In this document: piece by piece, positions 16,815 through 25,287 of the stretch
Position numbering within the stretch: position 1 is the first letter of the stretch
Layout of the letters: each line of letters begins with the position of its first letter
Source: Flavobacteriaceae bacterium
GTDB lineage: Bacteria; Bacteroidota; Bacteroidia; Flavobacteriales; Flavobacteriaceae
Length of the DNA: 64,000 bases
NCBI GenBank assembly: GCA_024638165.1
Contig: JAHEKV010000006.1
Coordinates: 16,700-80,699 of the forward strand
Direction: 5' to 3'
The notes under the pieces: model-generated
The model's database searches: none
What the model was told of the DNA's origin: nothing
What the model saw: only the letters and a program-made list of their open reading frames with translations
Made by a program: the position numbers and the translations under genes

Positions 16815-17873
16815 ATGATTACAACCGATATCCTAATCATAGGAGCGGGACCTACAGGCCTTTTTACCGTTTTCGAAGCTGGATTATTACAACTTAAATG
16901 CCATCTAGTCGATGCCTTACCACAACCTGGTGGTCAACTAGCTGAGTTATACCCTAAGAAACCGATTTATGATATTCCAGGGTATCCTGAGGTGTTAGCC
17001 GGTGAATTGGTTGATAATTTGATGAAGCAAATTGAACCCTTTCAACCTGGATTTACTCTTGGTGAAAGAGCAGAGACCTTAGAACGCACCGAGGATGATT
17101 ACTTTATTGTAACCACTAACAAGGGAACAAAGCACAAATCAAAAGTAGTTGCTATCGCAGGGGGTCTTGGAAGTTTCGAGCCAAGAAAACCTGAAATTTT
17201 AGGCATAGAGAAGTTCGAGGATCGCGGAGTTGCTTACATGGTTAAAGATCCAGAGCAATATCGTGGTAAAAAAGTTTTGATTGCGGGAGGGGGAGATTCG
17301 GCCCTAGATTGGTCTATTTTCCTAAGTGATATTGCCAGTGAGGTTCATTTGGTACATCGTCGCAATGAGTTTAGAGGTGCCTTAGATTCGGTTGAGAAAG
17401 TTCAAGAACTCAAGAATAAGGGAAAGATTCAGATAAATACGCCCGCTGAGGTAGTTGAAATAAAGGGAGGAGGCTCACTAGAGTCTTTAGTAATCCATAA
17501 TCATCAAACTGATTTAACGAAGGAGGTGGCTGTAGATGCTTTTATTCCGCTGTTTGGTCTTTCTCCGAAATTAGGCCCCTTATCTGATTGGGGATTAGAG
17601 ATTGAGAAGAACGCTATTAAGGTAGATCATACGCTAGATTATCAGACGAATATACCGGGGGTATATGCTATTGGTGATGTAAATACTTATCCAGGTAAAT
17701 TGAAATTGATTCTTTGTGGTTTTCATGAGGCAACATTAATGTGTCAAAGTGCTTATGCTCGTATTTACCCAGACAAGCGCTATGTGATGAAATACACTAC
17801 GGTAGGTGGTGTTACCGGTTTTGATGGTTCTAAAAAAGAAGCACCTAAAGCCGTTGTTAAAACAATTGACTAA
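16815..17873 (+). CDS. Ferredoxin--NADP reductase (thioredoxin-reductase-like, YumC type)
   Basis: A 352-residue flavoprotein. The FAD site is DILIIGAGPTGLF (about residues 5-17) and the NAD(P) site is VLIAGGGDSALDW. FIPLFGLSPK and YAIGDVNTYPG sit near the end. There is no CxxC, which separates it from thioredoxin reductases and fits the homodimeric Bacillus YumC-type reductase. A longer frame begins at 16767 inside the Nfu gene, but the ATG at 16815 precedes the first beta-strand. It is followed 2 bases later by its likely partner ferredoxin. Confidence 0.9.
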   Translation: MITTDILIIGAGPTGLFTVFEAGLLQLKCHLVDALPQPGGQLAELYPKKPIYDIPGYPEVLAGELVDNLMKQIEPFQPGFTLGERAETLERTEDDYFIVTTNKGTKHKSKVVAIAGGLGSFEPRKPEILGIEKFEDRGVAYMVKDPEQYRGKKVLIAGGGDSALDWSIFLSDIASEVHLVHRRNEFRGALDSVEKVQELKNKGKIQINTPAEVVEIKGGGSLESLVIHNHQTDLTKEVAVDAFIPLFGLSPKLGPLSDWGLEIEKNAIKVDHTLDYQTNIPGVYAIGDVNTYPGKLKLILCGFHEATLMCQSAYARIYPDKRYVMKYTTVGGVTGFDGSKKEAPKAVVKTID

Positions 17874-17875
17874 TC

Positions 17876-18205
17876 ATGAATGAGGTTGCCATAACAATCA
17901 TCGATCGACAGGGTGTCAAGCATGAATTGCAAGCTCCGACAGATATGAATATGAACCTCATGGAGGTAGTACGCTCCTATGAGATTGAGCCCGAAGGCAC
18001 TGTTGGTATTTGCGGAGGAATGGCCATGTGCGCCTCGTGTCAATGCTACATAGAATCTTCACATGAGCTCAGCCCAAGGTCTGATGAGGAAGAGGCTATG
18101 CTTTCAGAAGCCTTTCATGTTAAAGACAGTAGCCGTCTGGGTTGTCAAATTCCTATCACTGAAGAGCTAGAAGGTCTCATCATTGAGATGGCTCCAGAGT
18201 CTTAA
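17876..18205 (+). CDS. 2Fe-2S ferredoxin (adrenodoxin type)
   Basis: A 109-residue ferredoxin. The cluster ligands are visible as CGGMAMCASC (CX5CX2C) and the later Cys in SRLGCQIP (about residue 94). The C-terminal IEMAPES resembles Isc-type/adrenodoxin ferredoxins. Position right after the reductase, and downstream of Mrp and Nfu, suggests electron supply for Fe-S assembly or a P450/hydroxylase. The client is unknown. Confidence 0.92.
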   Translation: MNEVAITIIDRQGVKHELQAPTDMNMNLMEVVRSYEIEPEGTVGICGGMAMCASCQCYIESSHELSPRSDEEEAMLSEAFHVKDSSRLGCQIPITEELEGLIIEMAPES

Positions 18206-18214
18206 GGAAGGCGA

Positions 18215-19948
18215 TTAAATGCGGGCTTGTCTTGTATACAGACTGTGGTATCTACCTTGCTTTTCAAACAGCTCTTTGTGTGTTCCCTTTTCTACAATCT
18301 CACCTTTTTCTAAGACGATAATCGTATCTGCATTCTGTATAGTGCTGAGGCGGTGGGCAATCACTAGCGTGGCTCTACTGCGAGTTAGATTCTCGAGACC
18401 AAGTTGAATATAGTGTTCGCTTTCAGCATCTAAATTTGAGGTGGCTTCATCGAGAATTAATAACCTAGGGTTTGCTACTAGCGCCCTAGCTATTGCTAAT
18501 CGCTGTCGTTGCCCTCCAGAGAGTTTAATTCCTCTTTCACCGATAACGGTCTCAATACCTTTTTCTAGACCAGCTACGAATTCACTTACATAGGCAGCAT
18601 CTAATGCGGAATGAAGCTCTTCCTCACTGCATGCGGGATTACCGTAGAGCACATTTTCTCTGATCGTTCCATCGAAAAGAAAATCGTCTTGAAGAACTAC
18701 TCCTAGTTGCTTACGGTACGAGGCAAGATCTATTTCATTGGCGAATTGTCCATTGATGATAAGTTGTCCTGAATCGGGTTCAAGAAACCGCGCTGCTAGA
18801 TTCGCTAGCGTAGTTTTTCCTGCTCCTGAACTTCCTACAAGAGCTATGGTTTGCCCGGCTTTTAATTCGAAACTAATATCGTCTAAGACGTTACGTCCTT
18901 CGTCATAACTAAAACACACCTTGTCAAAAGCTAGCGACTGAAATCCTCCAATTAACTCCGCTCCTTGATGTTTTTCAAATTCAGAGATCTTTTCAAATAA
19001 CTCTTCGGTACGGTCAAGACCCGCTAGCGCATCGGTGATTTCAGTACCTACACTAGTCAATTGAAATATTGGGCTGATTAGTAAACCTAACAAGAAGGTG
19101 AATTGTAAAAACTCACCAAGACTTAATGAGCCCTCGATAATGTAGTAGCCTCCGAGGCCGGTAACTAGTGTAGTGGCGACCCCAGCGAGCAGTATGGACC
19201 CACTGCTGATCAGAGCCATATAAATCATTGACTTTTTAATGTTTTCAAAAAGTGTAGTAGCTCCTTTTTCGAATCTCGATTTTTCTCTTGATTCTGCCGA
19301 AAAACCTTTGATCATTCGAATGCCTGAGAAGGTTTCATTCAGTCGTCCTTTTACCTCGGCCTCTATTTTCCCCCTTTCTCTGAAGATAGGTCGTACGGTT
19401 GTGAAGGCCTTGAACGCAATGAGTGCAAACAGGGCTAGAGGCGCTAAACTAAAAAGGGTCATCGGAAGACTTAATCGAATGAGAAATACGAATGCCAACG
19501 CAGCAGTAAATAACCCACCAATTAGTTGAACAAGACCAGTTCCTACGAGGCTTTTGACCCCTTCCACATCTTTCATCACTCTAGAAACCAGGGCTCCTGT
19601 TTGAGTGTTTTCAAAAAAGCGAACGGGGAGAGATAGTAGTTTTTGCTGTACTTGAATACGCAACTCCGTAATGAGGTACTGTGCCGCCACACTGACTAAA
19701 CGAGTTAATAAAAAGCTAGTTGTGGCTTGCAGAACAAGGGCGATCAATACTACGATCACTAGAGTTTTAATCCCTTCCAAATCTTGGTTGGGAATGAGCT
19801 CATCGACAAAGGTTTTCATCGCTAAAGGAGCGACAAATGAAGCTCCCTTACTGATTACGATAAGGCCAAGGCCTGTGAATACCAAATGAATTCTGGGCCT
19901 GATTATTGTTTTGAAGGCTTTCCTTAAACTGCTACGTGTTTCGCTCAT
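18215..19948 (-). CDS. ABC transporter, fused permease and ATPase (MsbA-like)
   Basis: A 577-residue half-transporter. Six transmembrane helices span about residues 20-300. The NBD has Walker A LVGSSGAGKTTL, Q-loop LQDDFLF, signature LSGGQRQR, Walker B LLILDEATS and H-loop VIAHRLST. The type is that of lipid or drug flippases such as MsbA. The longest frame starts at 20089, but a -7 element at 19954-19961 shows the ATG at 19948 (MSETRSS) is right. It is convergent with the ferredoxin gene and divergent from the acylase gene. The substrate is not known; lipid A or phospholipid is one option. Confidence 0.93.
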   Translation of the reverse strand: MSETRSSLRKAFKTIIRPRIHLVFTGLGLIVISKGASFVAPLAMKTFVDELIPNQDLEGIKTLVIVVLIALVLQATTSFLLTRLVSVAAQYLITELRIQVQQKLLSLPVRFFENTQTGALVSRVMKDVEGVKSLVGTGLVQLIGGLFTAALAFVFLIRLSLPMTLFSLAPLALFALIAFKAFTTVRPIFRERGKIEAEVKGRLNETFSGIRMIKGFSAESREKSRFEKGATTLFENIKKSMIYMALISSGSILLAGVATTLVTGLGGYYIIEGSLSLGEFLQFTFLLGLLISPIFQLTSVGTEITDALAGLDRTEELFEKISEFEKHQGAELIGGFQSLAFDKVCFSYDEGRNVLDDISFELKAGQTIALVGSSGAGKTTLANLAARFLEPDSGQLIINGQFANEIDLASYRKQLGVVLQDDFLFDGTIRENVLYGNPACSEEELHSALDAAYVSEFVAGLEKGIETVIGERGIKLSGGQRQRLAIARALVANPRLLILDEATSNLDAESEHYIQLGLENLTRSRATLVIAHRLSTIQNADTIIVLEKGEIVEKGTHKELFEKQGRYHSLYTRQARI

Positions 19949-19953
19949 ACTAG

Positions 19954-19961
19954 CAAAGATA
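19954..19961 (-). promoter_or_regulatory. Bacteroidota -7 promoter element for the ABC exporter gene
   Basis: Minus-strand TATCTTTG is an exact TAnnTTTG match that ends 5 bases before the ATG at 19948. The transcript would begin at or within a few bases of the start codon, a leaderless-like arrangement. Confidence 0.5.
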
Positions 19962-20019
19962 AGGTGCATCACTGCAGTCAAAATGCAGTATCTTGAACAA
20001 GTATTAAAATTGAATTCAA

Positions 20020-22191
20020 ATGAAGCAGATTGGGTTATTACTATTCTTTTTGGTGTTATCGTCATGCACCAGCTCTGAAGAGCTTTCAAGACTCGAGGCT
20101 AGGGCTGAGTGCGTAGAGATTATTCGAGATGATTTTGGCGTACCCCATATTTATGCAAAGACCGATGCAGATGCTGTTTTTGGAATGCTTTATGCCCAAT
20201 GCGAGGATGATTTTAATCGAGTTGAGCAAAATTATATTTGGGCAACGGGAAGACTTGCCGAAGCTAAAGGTGCAACTGCCTTATATAGCGACCTTCGTGC
20301 ACAGTTGTTTATGACTGAAGATGAAGCCAAAGCTGCTTTTGAGGAAAGTCCTGATTGGCTTAAAGAACTTTGTGTTGCTTTTGCAGACGGGGTGAATTAT
20401 TATTTAGAGACTCATCCAGAGGTTGAGCCACAGGTGATCAAACATTTCGAGCCCTGGATGCCCTACTACTTTAGCGAAGGATCTATCGGGGGAGATATTG
20501 AAAGGGTTTCGACGCGCAAGATCAAAGCTTTCTATGGGGATCAACGACCCATTGATTTTATAGAATCTGAGGCTATTGCGGCAGAGGTTGCACTTTTAGA
20601 ACCTGCAGGGTCTAATGGAATCGCACTTAATTCCCAAAAAACCAAATCGGGTAATGCCATGCTGCTTATCAACCCTCACACCTCGTTCTTTTTTAGAGGA
20701 GAGATGCATGTCGTTAGTGAAGAAGGCTTGAACGCCTATGGCGCGGTGACTTGGGGTCAATTTTTCATCTATCAAGGTTTCAATGAGAAGACCGGATGGA
20801 TGCATACTTCAACCTACACCGACGTCATCGATGAATTTGTAGAAGAGGTTCGCAAGACTGCAAACGGTCTTGAATATCGATACGGAACCCAGTGGAGGCC
20901 TGTAAAATCTTTTGACACTACCTTAAAAGTAAGGTCAGATGATGGAAGCCTAGTTGAACAGACCTTCACCCTTTATCGCACCTATCATGGCCCAGTCACT
21001 CATCAATTAGATGATAACTGGGTGTCAACGGCGATGATGTGGTCACCGGCTCGTGCACTGGAACAGTCGTTTATTCGAACCAAGCAAAACGGATATGAAG
21101 GTTTTAGTAACATGATGAATTTGAAAACGAATTCTTCTAACAATACGGTCTATGCTGATGCAGAGGGTAATATTGCCTACTGGCATGGGAATTTTATTCC
21201 GAAACGCAACACGCGATTCGATTATGCACAACCCGTAGATGGTACGAATCCAGAAACTGATTGGCAAGGGCTTCATGAAGTAAGCGAGCATATCACGCTC
21301 TTGAATCCATCGACCGGATGGTTGCAAAATTGCAACTCTACCCCCTTCACCTTAGCTGGGGACGATAGCCCAAAGCCTGAAGATTATCCGTATTACATGA
21401 GCACAGCCCCCGAGAATTTTAGAGGTATTCACGCCATCCGACTCCTCGCTAATGAACAAAAACACGATTTGCAATCGTTGATTCAGCTCGCTTATGATCC
21501 GAGTTTACCTGCTTTTGAAGTGTTGATTCCGGGCCTTATTGATGCTTACGATCGTTTTCCAGACCCAGAACTCTCTCCCATTATCGAAGCCTTGCGCTCT
21601 TGGGATTTTAAAACAAATCTAGATAGCGAAGCTATGAGTATCGCGCATTTCTATGGCACGCGACTTCTTAGAGAAATTAAACGCCCTAATGGATATAGCG
21701 AATTGGAACACTTGACCTTTTGGGGAAGTAGTGAAAGTGATCCTAAAAAGAAATTGGCGCTGTTGAGCGCCACTGTAGAACAGATGACTGCCGACTTTGG
21801 CACTCCGCTGATTGCATGGGGTGAGGTAAATAGATATCAAAGGATTGATGGCTCTATTTATCAAGCCTTCAGTGATTCTTTGCCAAGTATTGCTATTCCG
21901 CATGCAAGTGGTCGCTGGGGAGCACTGGCGGCCTATGGAGCACGTTATCACAATAACACTAAAAAGATATACGGTACCCGTGGCAATAGTTTTGTTGCTG
22001 TTGTAGAATTTGGTGATAAGGTTGAGGCTTACAGTCTACTAGCAGGCGGGCAAAGTGGTGATCCGAGTTCTAAGCACTTCGATGATCAGACCTCACTTTA
22101 TGTAGACGGAGCTTTTAAGAAGGTTCCTTTTTACAAAGAAGAGGTGCTACGAAGAGCGATAGAAACCTACCATCCTGGCGAACGCTACTAG
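20020..22191 (+). CDS. Penicillin acylase family lipoprotein (N-terminal nucleophile amidase)
   Basis: A 723-residue Ntn hydrolase. The N-terminus has a lipobox (LVLSSC, Cys about 16). The alpha-chain region contains GVPHIYAKTDADAVFGMLYA. Autocleavage is expected before Ser198 (PAG/SNGIALNSQKTKSGN), which then becomes the catalytic N-terminus of the beta-chain. NPHTSFFFRGEMH and HTSTYTDVIDEF form the pocket. Family members cut amide bonds of beta-lactams, acyl-homoserine lactones or lipopeptides. The lipid anchor is unusual, since many relatives are free in the periplasm. A 4-base convergent overlap links its end to the next gene. The substrate is unproven. Confidence 0.88.
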   Translation: MKQIGLLLFFLVLSSCTSSEELSRLEARAECVEIIRDDFGVPHIYAKTDADAVFGMLYAQCEDDFNRVEQNYIWATGRLAEAKGATALYSDLRAQLFMTEDEAKAAFEESPDWLKELCVAFADGVNYYLETHPEVEPQVIKHFEPWMPYYFSEGSIGGDIERVSTRKIKAFYGDQRPIDFIESEAIAAEVALLEPAGSNGIALNSQKTKSGNAMLLINPHTSFFFRGEMHVVSEEGLNAYGAVTWGQFFIYQGFNEKTGWMHTSTYTDVIDEFVEEVRKTANGLEYRYGTQWRPVKSFDTTLKVRSDDGSLVEQTFTLYRTYHGPVTHQLDDNWVSTAMMWSPARALEQSFIRTKQNGYEGFSNMMNLKTNSSNNTVYADAEGNIAYWHGNFIPKRNTRFDYAQPVDGTNPETDWQGLHEVSEHITLLNPSTGWLQNCNSTPFTLAGDDSPKPEDYPYYMSTAPENFRGIHAIRLLANEQKHDLQSLIQLAYDPSLPAFEVLIPGLIDAYDRFPDPELSPIIEALRSWDFKTNLDSEAMSIAHFYGTRLLREIKRPNGYSELEHLTFWGSSESDPKKKLALLSATVEQMTADFGTPLIAWGEVNRYQRIDGSIYQAFSDSLPSIAIPHASGRWGALAAYGARYHNNTKKIYGTRGNSFVAVVEFGDKVEAYSLLAGGQSGDPSSKHFDDQTSLYVDGAFKKVPFYKEEVLRRAIETYHPGERY

Positions 22192-22832
22192 TCTTCTAGA
22201 GTCGGTGTCTTAACAACAATAATTTTCGCTGTAGAACCGGTGGATAGATACCAACTTTGGTTTTTAATCGCTTCGCCTTTGTCATCCAAAATCAATAATT
22301 GGGCGGTATTTAGGCCAGCGTATCCCTGATTTAGCGCTCTAAATTCGATGGTATTAAAGCCTTCTTTTAAGGCTACATTGAGTTTTTGAAAACGTCCGCT
22401 TAGTAAGGCATTGTACTCAACGACGACTTCATTGACAAGAATGAGCACGCGGTCCCCATCAATTTCTCCATGATCTCTTATAGCGACCCCTACGTTGTCT
22501 GCAGAGGTTTTGACATCTCCTAAATACATGTCTCCTCGAGCTAGATTCGCATTGGCATTTTCTGCTAGTGCGATTTTAGGATCAATGACTAAATCAAATC
22601 CTGCATCTTTGAGGTTTGATTGATCGATGAGCTGAGGTCCTGATTTTGGTTTGGTGAGGCTGCTGTCAAGTACAGAAGGCATTCTGAGAAGCGTTCCCTT
22701 CGAGTTATTTTTAACGCCTAGATTCGGATTTTGTCCTTTAATGATAGGTCTAGCCTTTGGTAAATCGCCGATTTGAGCCTGAAGATTCAAGCTCAAAATC
22801 ACAAATCCGACAAAAAACAATTGCTTTACCAC
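22188..22832 (-). CDS. Secreted protein of unknown function
   Basis: A 214-residue protein with a signal peptide (FVGFVILSLNLQAQ). The mature part contains a beta-rich segment with the pattern AIRDHGEIDGDRVLILVN...FNTIEFRALNQGYAGLNTAQL (in blocks). I recall this pattern from secreted flavobacterial proteins of unknown function. It reads as an Ig-like or jelly-roll fold. There is no catalytic signature or T9SS sorting domain. It is convergent with the penicillin acylase gene (4-base overlap); a functional link is not shown. Confidence 0.65.
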   Translation of the reverse strand: MVKQLFFVGFVILSLNLQAQIGDLPKARPIIKGQNPNLGVKNNSKGTLLRMPSVLDSSLTKPKSGPQLIDQSNLKDAGFDLVIDPKIALAENANANLARGDMYLGDVKTSADNVGVAIRDHGEIDGDRVLILVNEVVVEYNALLSGRFQKLNVALKEGFNTIEFRALNQGYAGLNTAQLLILDDKGEAIKNQSWYLSTGSTAKIIVVKTPTLED

Positions 22833-22868
22833 AACACTCTATGTTAATTCCAAAAAAGATCTAAATTG

Positions 22869-22876
22869 CAAAGTTA
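22869..22876 (-). promoter_or_regulatory. Bacteroidota -7 promoter element for the secreted protein gene
   Basis: Minus-strand TAACTTTG matches TAnnTTTG exactly. It lies 36 bases before the ATG at 22832, in the 64-base divergent region shared with the symporter gene. Confidence 0.4.
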
Positions 22877-22896
22877 CTAATCATAATGACAACTTT

Positions 22897-24573
22897 ATGG
22901 AAACCCTAGGAGCTATAGATTTCACGGTAATCGCTGCTTACTTCTTATTGATTTTTGGAATTGCTTGGTTTGTTACCAAAAAAGAAAAGGCGGGAGCAGA
23001 TGCCTCTAGTTATTTTCTAGGCGGCCGAGATCTGGGATGGTTTGCTATTGGAGCTTCACTTTTTGCTAGTAATATTGGTTCTGAACACCTTATCGGGCTT
23101 TCTGGTTCAGGTGCAAGAGGAGCCTTCCCTGAAGCTCAATTTGAAATTTTAGCTTCACTTATCTTACTCCTTTTAGGATGGGTGTTTGTCCCGTTCTACA
23201 TTAAAAGTGGAGTATTTACGATGCCTGAATTTTTGGAGCGTCGATACAATAAGGGTGCAAGGACTTACCTCTCAGTAGTTTCTATTATCTCCTACGTTCT
23301 TACTAAAATATCGTTTACCATTTTTGCAGGGGCATTAGTGTTTGAAGTATTGTTGGGTATTCCCTTTTGGACAGGTGCTTTAATTACAGTAATTGCAACC
23401 GGGCTATATACCGTCTTTGGAGGCCTTAAAGCGGTAATCTACACAGATATGGTTCAGGCAATCATCTTCATTTTAGGTGGTTTGGCAGCGACTTATTTCG
23501 GATTAGATGCCATCGGAGGATGGTCAGAGGTGACCGCTGCAATACAAGCGAATTCGCCAGATGCCGATACGTTTATGAGCTTGTGGAGAAACAAAGAGTA
23601 TCCATGGACGGGGGTACTATTAGGGGCTCCTATTTTAGGTATTTGGTACTGGTGTACGGATCAATTTATTGTTCAACGGGTACTGTCAGCTAAGGATATA
23701 TCAACAGCTAGAAAGGGAACTATTTTTGGTTCCTTCTTAAAGCTACTTCCTTTATTCATTTTCATTTTCCCTGGTATCATTGCCTATGCACTTTCAGTGA
23801 CTTCGTATCCAGATTTATTTACAGTTACCAATCCAATTACGGGAGAGGTTCGTACAACGACAGATGCTGCATTGCCGGCACTAATTTTAAGAGTGCTCCC
23901 AGTTGGTTTTAGAGGTCTTGTTGTGGCAGGATTCCTAGCGGCGCTGATGAGTTCGTTGTCTTCAGTGTTTAACAGTACTTCAACACTTTTCACTTTTGAC
24001 TTCTACAAGCAATGGAAGCCAGAGGCCAGTGAGAAACAATTAGTAATGGTAGGTCGAATTGCTACCGTAGTTCTTGTGATTGTAGGTTTAGCATGGATCC
24101 CTTTTATGCAAAAACTGACAGAGGGCGGTGGAATCTACAGATATCTACAGAGTGTACAAGCCTATGTTTCACCTCCGATCGCGGCAGCCTTTTTATTAGG
24201 TATTTTCTACAAGAAGATTAATGCAAAGGGCGCAGTAGCCGCACTTTGGACTGGCTTCTTTTTAGGAATGGCTCGTCTCGTTTTAGAATACATGACTCAA
24301 GAAGGTGGTTTACAGTTAGCTGAAGGTGGAATGATTGACACACTAGTTACGATGAACTTCTTGCATTATGCTATTTTCCTTTTTGTCGTTAGTATCGCCG
24401 TAATGGTCCTAGTTAGTCTTTCAAACGCATCTACTGCTAAAGAGGTGGAGGCAGGTTTAGTTTATGAGCGTGGGGCAGTTGCCTCTGCAGAGCAAAAAAC
24501 CCAGCCTATTGAACGCTACCTAACCATAGCAATTATTCTAGTGGTGCTTTTCTTGTGGTATTATTTTAGGTAG
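22897..24573 (+). CDS. Sodium:solute symporter (SSS family, SGLT-like)
   Basis: A 558-residue inner membrane transporter with about 14 helices. Residues FLGGRDLGWFAIGASLFASN form the Na+-site region of SSS proteins; ASNIGSEHLIGLSGSGA and GGLKAVIYTDMVQ are sugar-type symporter hallmarks. It probably imports a sugar with Na+. The next three genes on the same strand process maltose-type sugars, so maltose or a related alpha-glucoside is the likely substrate (inference). An internal promoter lies between it and the pgmB gene. Confidence 0.9.
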   Translation: METLGAIDFTVIAAYFLLIFGIAWFVTKKEKAGADASSYFLGGRDLGWFAIGASLFASNIGSEHLIGLSGSGARGAFPEAQFEILASLILLLLGWVFVPFYIKSGVFTMPEFLERRYNKGARTYLSVVSIISYVLTKISFTIFAGALVFEVLLGIPFWTGALITVIATGLYTVFGGLKAVIYTDMVQAIIFILGGLAATYFGLDAIGGWSEVTAAIQANSPDADTFMSLWRNKEYPWTGVLLGAPILGIWYWCTDQFIVQRVLSAKDISTARKGTIFGSFLKLLPLFIFIFPGIIAYALSVTSYPDLFTVTNPITGEVRTTTDAALPALILRVLPVGFRGLVVAGFLAALMSSLSSVFNSTSTLFTFDFYKQWKPEASEKQLVMVGRIATVVLVIVGLAWIPFMQKLTEGGGIYRYLQSVQAYVSPPIAAAFLLGIFYKKINAKGAVAALWTGFFLGMARLVLEYMTQEGGLQLAEGGMIDTLVTMNFLHYAIFLFVVSIAVMVLVSLSNASTAKEVEAGLVYERGAVASAEQKTQPIERYLTIAIILVVLFLWYYFR

Positions 24574-24594
24574 GTCGGATAGCTCTATGTTGAT

Positions 24595-24602
24595 TACATT
24601 TG
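24595..24602 (+). promoter_or_regulatory. Bacteroidota -7 promoter element for the pgmB gene
   Basis: TACATTTG matches TAnnTTTG exactly and ends 19 bases before the ATG at 24622. It would allow the sugar-phosphate genes to be expressed apart from the symporter. Confidence 0.45.
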
Positions 24603-24621
24603 TCCCGATAAAAATAAGGGT

Positions 24622-25287
24622 ATGAGAAGTGGTCGTAACGCTTTCATCTTTGATCTTGACGGGGTAATTGTAGATACTGCTAAATATCATTATCTGGCGT
24701 GGAAAAAATTAGCGGATCGCTTAGGGATCTTTTTCGATGAAACAGAAAACGAGAAGTTTAAAGGAGTAAGCCGTCAAAAGAGTCTCCAATTATTACTGCA
24801 AAGTGGAGGAGTCAGTGCCTCAGAGTCTGATTTTAATCAGTGGATGCACGATAAAAATGAAGACTACCTGAATCTCATTCAAGATATGACCGAGGATGAA
24901 ATTCTCGTAGATGTCAAAAAAGTTTTAGATCATCTCAAAGACAGAGATCAAGGGGTAGCTTTAGGTTCTGCGAGCAAGAATGCTACTTTAATTCTCGACC
25001 GTGTTGGGCTCACCTCTTATTTTGAAGTGATTATAGATGGTAATAAGGTTTCTAAAGCGAAACCAGATCCAGAAGTTTTTATTAAAGCAGCAAACGGATT
25101 GAATGTTTCACCTGAGTGTTCAGTGGTTTTTGAAGATGCCATTGCCGGAGTTGAGGCGGCCAATCGAGCCGGTATGTATAGTATAGGTGTTGGAGACACC
25201 GAGACACTGCATCATGCCAAATATGTGGTTAAAGATTTTACCGAGTTAACGCCCCCATTTTTAGATCAATTAATTGATAGAGAATAG
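24622..25287 (+). CDS. pgmB: Beta-phosphoglucomutase (HAD family)
   Basis: A 221-residue HAD enzyme with an alpha-helical cap. FDLDGVIVDTAKYHYLAW holds the nucleophile Asp and general acid Asp (DxD at about residues 11-13). GSASKNA is motif II, KAKPDPEVF motif III and VVFEDAIAGVEAA motif IV. It converts beta-glucose-1-phosphate, the product of the adjacent GH65 phosphorylase, into glucose-6-phosphate. The two genes abut directly (25287/25288). Confidence 0.95.
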   Translation: MRSGRNAFIFDLDGVIVDTAKYHYLAWKKLADRLGIFFDETENEKFKGVSRQKSLQLLLQSGGVSASESDFNQWMHDKNEDYLNLIQDMTEDEILVDVKKVLDHLKDRDQGVALGSASKNATLILDRVGLTSYFEVIIDGNKVSKAKPDPEVFIKAANGLNVSPECSVVFEDAIAGVEAANRAGMYSIGVGDTETLHHAKYVVKDFTELTPPFLDQLIDRE

